DNA from: an uncultured Porphyromonadaceae bacterium
GTDB taxonomy: Bacteria; Bacteroidota; Bacteroidia; Bacteroidales; Muribaculaceae
Direction: 5' to 3'
DNA: 35,432 bases
NCBI GenBank assembly: GCA_947175425.1
Contig: CAMWMR010000025.1
Span: forward strand, 1 to 35,432
Both the position numbers and the translations under genes were made by a program. This document shows positions 31,395 through 35,432 of the stretch, in pieces. The notes beneath the pieces were generated by a model. It saw only the letters and a list, made by a program, of their open reading frames with translations, did not search any database and was not told where the DNA came from. How positions within the stretch are numbered: position 1 is the stretch's first letter; every line of letters starts with the position of its first letter.

Positions 31395-33314
31395 TTATTT
31401 TGTTGTTTGAACGGCCTCTTCAATTGCCTTGAGAATTGAACCGGAATCGATTCCGCACATTTCGCGTTGCTGAGCCGGAGTTGCCTGCGGAATGAAGCGG
31501 TCGGGAATTCCAAGACGTGTCACACTGCGCTTATAGCCGTTGTCTGCAAGCCAGTCGGTTACGGTACTTCCAAGGCCGCCTTCAACAGTACCGTCCTCTA
31601 TAGTAACAATCGGACAAGCAAGTTCGGCAATTTCACGCAGCATTTCGGTATCGACAGGCTTGAGGAATATCATATCGTAATGGGCGGCATCGATACCTTT
31701 TTCACGAGCCATCGACACGGCTTTGGCAGCTTCCGAGGCTATAGTTCCTATGGTTACAACCGCAACCGCAGAACCTTCGGTTAGCCTTTCGCCTTTTCCC
31801 ACAGGCATTGCGCGGAAAGGCTTGCGCCAGTCGATAGAAGAACCTGCTCCGCGGGGATAACGGATTGCAAACGGCCCGAAGTTGTCGGTCTGTGAGGTAT
31901 ACATGAGGTTGCGCAAAGCTTCTTCATTGCGTCCTGCGGCCACTATAATTCCGGGAATTGTACGCAGATATGCCAAATCGTAGGCTCCGTGATGTGTTGC
32001 GCCATCTTCGCCAACCAGGCCGGCTCTGTCGATACAGAAAGTTACCGGAAGGCGTTGCAAAGCCACATCGTGGATAATGTGGTCGTAGGCTCGTTGAAGG
32101 AAACTTGAATATATGGCGACAAAAGGACGCATGCCGTCTTTAGCCAGTCCTCCGGCAAATGTCACCGCATGACCTTCGGAAATACCTACATCAAACACCC
32201 GCTCGGGAATTTTTGCCTGCATGGTAGATACCGAAGTCCCCGAAGACATTGCAGCGGTTATGGCAACAATTTTGGGATTGTTTTCGGCGAGTTCGAGCAA
32301 TGTATCACCAAATACATCCTGATATTTGGAAGGTTGCGGACCCGGTTTTTCGGAAGTGATTTTTTTGCCGCTTTCGGGGTCGAAGCGACCGGGAGCATGC
32401 CAGGCGGCGGGATTGGCTTCGGCAGGTGCAAAACCTTTGCCTTTAACTGTGCGCAGATGTAGAATGCGGGGACCCTCCATGTCGCGGATATCGTTTAATA
32501 CGCGAACAATGGTGGGCAAATCATGACCGTCGAAAGGCCCGAAATAGCGGATGTTGAGGCCCTCGAAAAGATTCTGCTGTTTGCTGAGCAGCGATTTTAT
32601 GCTGTTGTTGAAACGCAGCAACGCCCCTTTTCGACGATCGGATACAAGATGATGACGTTTGAAAAACTTGAAAAGCTTGTATCGGATATCATTGTATAAG
32701 CGCGATGTTGTGAGGTGTGCGAGGTAGGAGTTCAGTGCGCCGACGTTCTCGTCAATGGACATATCATTGTCGTTGAGGACTATCAGCAGATTGTTCGGTG
32801 TGATTGATGCATTATTGAGACCCTCGAAAGCCAAGCCGCCGCTTATGGAAGCATCGCCAACAACAGCCACAACATTGCGGCGGGGTGTTTCTCCTTTCAG
32901 TTTGGAGGCAACAGCCATACCTAGAGCGGCCGATATTGAATTGGAGGCGTGTCCGGCCGAGAAGGTATCGTACTCACTTTCGTCGGGATTAGGGAATCCG
33001 CTTATACCTCCCAACTTGCGGTTGCCGGCAAAAGCTTCGCGACGTCCGGTAAGCAGTTTATGTCCGTATGCCTGATGACCGACATCCCACACGATACGGT
33101 CGTAAGGAGTGTTGAAAACGTAATGAAGAGCTACGGTTATCTCCACGGCTCCCATGCTTGATGCAAAGTGTCCGGGATTGTCCGACAGGCTTGCAATGAG
33201 GAACCGGCGTATGTCGGCACACAGTTCCGGCAATTTGTCGGGACTGAGACGTCTGAGATCTTCAGGCGAATTTATGGTGGATAAAACATTGCCACTTACA
33301 GCAATATCACTCAT
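31395..33314 (-). CDS. dxs: 1-deoxy-D-xylulose-5-phosphate synthase
   Basis: A thiamine diphosphate enzyme joining pyruvate and glyceraldehyde-3-phosphate, the first step of the MEP isoprenoid pathway. The length of 639 residues is normal. The ThDP motif runs from GDASISGGLAFEGLNNA to NDNDMSID. HHLVSDRRKG lies in the variable linker, GPFDGHDLP in the middle, and the transketolase pyrimidine domain contains RAGLVGEDGATHHGAYD. Its ATG overlaps the stop of the upstream 55-codon gene by ATGA. It heads the run trkA, trkH, yraN, pepP and gamma-carbonic anhydrase. Confidence 0.97.
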   Translation of the reverse strand: MSDIAVSGNVLSTINSPEDLRRLSPDKLPELCADIRRFLIASLSDNPGHFASSMGAVEITVALHYVFNTPYDRIVWDVGHQAYGHKLLTGRREAFAGNRKLGGISGFPNPDESEYDTFSAGHASNSISAALGMAVASKLKGETPRRNVVAVVGDASISGGLAFEGLNNASITPNNLLIVLNDNDMSIDENVGALNSYLAHLTTSRLYNDIRYKLFKFFKRHHLVSDRRKGALLRFNNSIKSLLSKQQNLFEGLNIRYFGPFDGHDLPTIVRVLNDIRDMEGPRILHLRTVKGKGFAPAEANPAAWHAPGRFDPESGKKITSEKPGPQPSKYQDVFGDTLLELAENNPKIVAITAAMSSGTSVSTMQAKIPERVFDVGISEGHAVTFAGGLAKDGMRPFVAIYSSFLQRAYDHIIHDVALQRLPVTFCIDRAGLVGEDGATHHGAYDLAYLRTIPGIIVAAGRNEEALRNLMYTSQTDNFGPFAIRYPRGAGSSIDWRKPFRAMPVGKGERLTEGSAVAVVTIGTIASEAAKAVSMAREKGIDAAHYDMIFLKPVDTEMLREIAELACPIVTIEDGTVEGGLGSTVTDWLADNGYKRSVTRLGIPDRFIPQATPAQQREMCGIDSGSILKAIEEAVQTTK

Positions 33315-33478
33315 TTGCGTACATATTTTTTATACATCGGCACAAATACGATTATAGCCGATGCCACAAGCACAAAAACAGTGTATAGAGTCACCCGGGC
33401 ATGGGTTAGTATATAGCCTGCCAGAAGAAGCCATAGAAAACCCAAAATGATAAATCGCAGAATTACCGATGTTTTCAT
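33311..33478 (-). CDS. 55-residue two-helix membrane protein, coupled to dxs
   Basis: A short frame starting at 33478 (MKTSVILRF) encodes two hydrophobic helices, about residues 4-24 and 30-49, ending in KKYVRK. It has no known family that I recognise. The stop overlaps the dxs ATG (ATGA at 33314-33311), so dxs translation is probably coupled. A consensus promoter at 33526-33557 gives a leader of about 40 nt. The frame extends further upstream in theory, but that would cross this promoter. Confidence 0.75.
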   Translation of the reverse strand: MKTSVILRFIILGFLWLLLAGYILTHARVTLYTVFVLVASAIIVFVPMYKKYVRK

Positions 33479-33525
33479 AACATTGTATACCAATGCCGCA
33501 GTGTTTTTCGGCAGAGGTTCAAATG

Positions 33526-33557
33526 CAAAGTTAGCAAAATTTTGGCAGTCGCACAAA
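33526..33557 (-). promoter_or_regulatory. Promoter of the 55-aa gene/dxs operon
   Basis: Minus strand: TTTG (33557-33554), a 20-bp spacer and TAACTTTG (33533-33526). It overlaps the plus-strand promoter at 33541-33572. Confidence 0.75.
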
Positions 33558-33572
33558 ATATGCGTATATTTG
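33541..33572 (+). promoter_or_regulatory. Promoter of the histidine phosphatase gene
   Basis: TTTG (33541-33544), a 20-bp spacer and TATATTTG (33565-33572). The expected start is near 33579, so the ATG at 33542 cannot be used. Confidence 0.8.
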
Positions 33573-33637
33573 CGATTGATGTACGCCTGCCGTTTGATTT
33601 CAACAAACAGTATGGCATGTCCAAACGTTCTATTACT

Positions 33638-34912
33638 ATGAAACGACATTTTATATTTGCCTGCTTCGTTGCATTGTGCATGTCGACGGGTATAAAAGCG
33701 GCCGATACCGGTTCTACCGACTACAGTTTTACTGACTGCGAAGGCTCGCTGACGCCTTACCGCGTACCGACACAGCAATACGAGTATCCCGACTCTCTCG
33801 TCCCCGTATTTATAAATCATGTAGGTAGACACGGCGCACGCTACCCTGCCTCATCGGCCAACTGTCTTAAATTACAGAAAGCTCTGAAACGAGCATCTGA
33901 AGCCGGAACAATAACAGCCTTAGGAAAAAAATTGAACGAGCTTAACGATGAAGTAATTCGTCAAAGCGAAAACCGGTGGGGTGCATTAGACTCGCTCGGA
34001 ATGGCCGAACATGCAGGAATTGCTTCGCGAATGTTCTTCAATTTTACCAGTGTATTCAGTCATGAGGGTACAGTGAAAGCCATTTCATCCTACTCTCCGC
34101 GTGCCATGATGAGCATGTTCTCGTTTACGCACCAGCTTGACAGGCTCAACAACAGGCTGACTTTTACAACCAGCACAGGCCGCATTAATTCCAAACTGAT
34201 GCGCCCGTTCGATGTTGACGAAGACTATGTGTCTTTTATGAAGAAAAAGGAATGGCAACCGGCTTACGACACATATTTCAATTCGTATTGCCCGACAACG
34301 GCAGTACGACGTGTTCTCGGCGAGAACTTCCCGTTTGAATCGGCTGCCGAAGAACGCGACCTTGCAATTACTGAATATTATGTTGTTGCAGGTTTGCAGG
34401 CAATGAGCTTGCCGTCGGCCATGGATAAATACTTTAACCGTGAGGAAGCAAATGCTCTGTGGAGCTGCTTCAATTTACGCCAGTATTTGCAGAGAACTCA
34501 AACGACTGTAAGTTCTGTTCCCGCTGATATAGCCGCCGATCTCACACTCGATATTATAGAGACAACCGACGCCTTTATCACCGGCGAGAATGATTCGACT
34601 TGTGCAGTGCTTCGTTTCGGACATGCAGAAACTCTAATGCCGCTGCTTTCACTGCTCCATATACCGGGCTGTAACTACCTTACGAATTACTTCGACACGG
34701 TTGCCAATCATTGGAAAGATTTTTATGTTGTTCCAATGGCATCGAACATTCAATTCATTGTGTTCAAAGCAAAACAAAGCGGACACTACTATGTACGCGT
34801 CGACCTTAACGAAGTACCTGTGGCTCTTCGCAAGGGCGATGATTCACTATATTATCCTTGGGGAGAACTCCGGCGCTATCTTATGAACTGCGTTCCTCTT
34901 TACGCTCAATAG
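33638..34912 (+). CDS. Exported histidine acid phosphatase, MINPP-like (inositol polyphosphate phosphatase)
   Basis: 424 residues from the ATG at 33638, which opens with a signal peptide (MKRHFIFACFVALC, cleavage near IKA). The ATG at 33617 is a possible alternative. The catalytic motif RHGARYP is at 64-70 (nucleophile His65), SPRA has Arg155, and the proton-donor motif HAE is at 329-331. RHGxRxP with HAE rather than HD is the mark of MINPP-type phytases, including those of gut Bacteroides. It should strip phosphate from inositol phosphates outside the cytoplasm. It is a single-gene transcript ending at the hairpin at 34938. Confidence 0.9.
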   Translation: MKRHFIFACFVALCMSTGIKAADTGSTDYSFTDCEGSLTPYRVPTQQYEYPDSLVPVFINHVGRHGARYPASSANCLKLQKALKRASEAGTITALGKKLNELNDEVIRQSENRWGALDSLGMAEHAGIASRMFFNFTSVFSHEGTVKAISSYSPRAMMSMFSFTHQLDRLNNRLTFTTSTGRINSKLMRPFDVDEDYVSFMKKKEWQPAYDTYFNSYCPTTAVRRVLGENFPFESAAEERDLAITEYYVVAGLQAMSLPSAMDKYFNREEANALWSCFNLRQYLQRTQTTVSSVPADIAADLTLDIIETTDAFITGENDSTCAVLRFGHAETLMPLLSLLHIPGCNYLTNYFDTVANHWKDFYVVPMASNIQFIVFKAKQSGHYYVRVDLNEVPVALRKGDDSLYYPWGELRRYLMNCVPLYAQ

Positions 34913-34937
34913 TTTAATTCTTATTTTAATATTGTTA

Positions 34938-34972
34938 AACGCCTGTGTGCACATTTCCTGCACACAGGCGTT
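34938..34972. terminator. Long hairpin after the phosphatase gene
   Basis: A perfect 14-bp stem, AACGCCTGTGTGCA (34938-34951) with TGCACACAGGCGTT (34959-34972), loop CATTTCC. The following ACTAATTTT is a weak T tract and forms part of the next promoter. Confidence 0.75.
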
Positions 34973-34974
34973 AC

Positions 34975-34982
34975 TAATTTTG
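34975..34982 (+). promoter_or_regulatory. -7 element for the 81-aa gene
   Basis: TAATTTTG matches TAnnTTTG and begins 3 bp after the terminator stem. The -33 position falls inside the hairpin and is a poor match. Confidence 0.5.
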
Positions 34983-35008
34983 TGCCATAGAACTAAACAT
35001 TACTCTCC

Positions 35009-35254
35009 ATGGCAACAATAACTACCGAAGATTTAGTACAAGTATCTGCCAGCTATCACGGTAAGATAGTGGCTACAATATCATCCACCGGTTTTGCTTC
35101 CCTGGCTGAAGTTCTTAAAGCAGTACGCAGCTCTATTGGTACTATAGTAGGAATCATAGAACTCAGCGTACGTAATGCATCTCAGGGCTGGCGCGAAAAC
35201 CGCACCATGCTAATTTCTCCGTTGAAACCGGGAACCCAGTTAAGCTTATTCTAA
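35009..35254 (+). CDS. Small protein of unknown function (81 aa)
   Basis: An 81-residue soluble protein with no signal peptide or membrane helix. It begins MATITTEDLVQVSASYHGK, has a central helix (FASLAEVLKAVRSSIG) between beta-like segments (IVATIS; GIIELSVRN) and ends PLKPGTQLSLF. It resembles small conserved Bacteroidales proteins in style, but I cannot name a family. It has its own -7 element and a terminator at 35298-35324, so it is an independent transcript rather than a chance frame. Confidence 0.7.
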   Translation: MATITTEDLVQVSASYHGKIVATISSTGFASLAEVLKAVRSSIGTIVGIIELSVRNASQGWRENRTMLISPLKPGTQLSLF

Positions 35255-35270
35255 CCATTATATCTATTCA

Positions 35271-35286
35271 TGTCACCGACGTGACA
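35271..35286. repeat. Inverted repeat with a 4-codon ORF
   Basis: TGTCAC (35271-35276) and GTGACA (35281-35286) form a perfect 6-bp repeat. ATG at 35270 with TGA at 35282-35284 gives MSPT. It may be incidental or part of the 3' UTR structure of the 81-aa gene. Confidence 0.3.
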
Positions 35287-35297
35287 TTCTCATTATA

Positions 35298-35324
35298 TCC
35301 TCGCCTGCGGGCGGGGATTTTTTT
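35298..35324 (+). terminator. Terminator after the 81-aa gene
   Basis: TCCTCGCC (35298-35305) pairs with GGCGGGGA (35310-35317) with one G-T wobble and a TGCG tetraloop, followed by seven T residues. Confidence 0.9.
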
Positions 35325-35377
35325 ATGCTTTAGCGATTATTGAGAGTGCGGGGTTTTATTTCGATAGGGAGGTATAT

Positions 35378-35409
35378 AAAAAAAGCCCTCCGGGATGTCC
35401 GGAGGGCTT
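35378..35409 (-). terminator. Minus-strand terminator at the right edge
   Basis: AAGCCCTCCGG (35383-35393) pairs perfectly with CCGGAGGGCTT (35399-35409). Seven A residues at 35378-35384 become the T run on the minus strand, so it ends a transcript arriving from beyond the window. Confidence 0.92.
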
Positions 35410-35410
35410 A

Positions 35411-35432
35411 GAGGGGGCGGTTACCTACTTTT
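35411..35432 (-). rRNA. rrf: Probable 3' end of 5S rRNA (partial)
   Basis: Read on the minus strand the last bases are AAAAGTAGGTAACCGCCCCC, which matches the usual 3' end of bacterial 5S rRNA (the AGTAGGT segment followed by the closing helix strand). A strong terminator follows directly. Only about 20 bases are visible, so this is a pattern match. A CDS end (TAA in minus frame) is the alternative. Confidence 0.5.

Noticed and set aside
33479-33832. Upstream extension of the 55-aa minus-strand frame
   Set aside because: It would run through the divergent promoter region and the start of the phosphatase gene. Only the last 55 codons look like a protein.

Overview
The window is bacterial chromosome from the phylum Bacteroidota, most likely order Bacteroidales and plausibly a gut Muribaculaceae/Bacteroides relative. 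This is a judgement from features, not a database match. Promoters repeatedly fit the Bacteroidota pattern TTTG (or TTG), 19-21 bp, TAnnTTTG. Starts lack Shine-Dalgarno sequences. A NagB-LmbE fusion, PFOR, rubrerythrin, AspT/AsdA, a MINPP-like phosphatase and an exported protein with a Bacteroidales-type C-terminal tail all fit an anaerobic gut member of this group. Genes are densely packed in short operons separated by strong hairpin terminators. I see no insertion sequence, prophage, CRISPR array or tRNA.

Layout, left to right. The 3' half of pyruvate:ferredoxin oxidoreductase enters from the left edge and ends at a terminator. A PadR regulator and a PspC-domain membrane protein follow, behind a palindromic operator and a C-rich, almost G-free leader. 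A small lipoprotein gene converges on a minus-strand operon: alpha/beta hydrolase, membrane-anchored MurF-like ligase, D-Ala-D-Ala ligase. Next is a plus-strand peroxide-defence pair, a PerR-type regulator and rubrerythrin. It converges on aspT-asdA, an aspartate/alanine exchange and decarboxylation pair that can generate proton motive force. An exported beta-propeller protein and a 1228-residue exported amidase come next, then a small predicted outer-membrane barrel bracketed by a 26-bp direct repeat that includes its terminators.

From about 18.1 to 33.5 kb nearly everything is on the minus strand. In window order these are radA; an intergenic element with RNA-like pairing; a GH13 amylase, SpoU methyltransferase and bioB forming one operon; an ECF sigma factor; a NagB-LmbE fusion whose deaminase residues look degenerate; and a long operon read as small membrane protein, dxs, trkA, trkH, yraN, pepP and gamma-carbonic anhydrase. 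Two overlapping divergent promoters near 33.55 kb separate that operon from a plus-strand MINPP-like histidine phosphatase and a small conserved-looking protein of unknown function. The right edge probably touches the 3' end of a minus-strand 5S rRNA, so an rRNA operon likely lies just outside.

The strongest candidate for something little described is the hydrolase, membrane MurF-like, Ddl operon. It looks like a dedicated D-Ala-D-Ala-attaching route at the membrane. Other notable signals are the Rho-site-like leader before padR-pspC, the structured element at 19.5 kb, the degenerate NagB domain and the duplicated terminator unit. All of these were read by eye and need the searches named in each finding.
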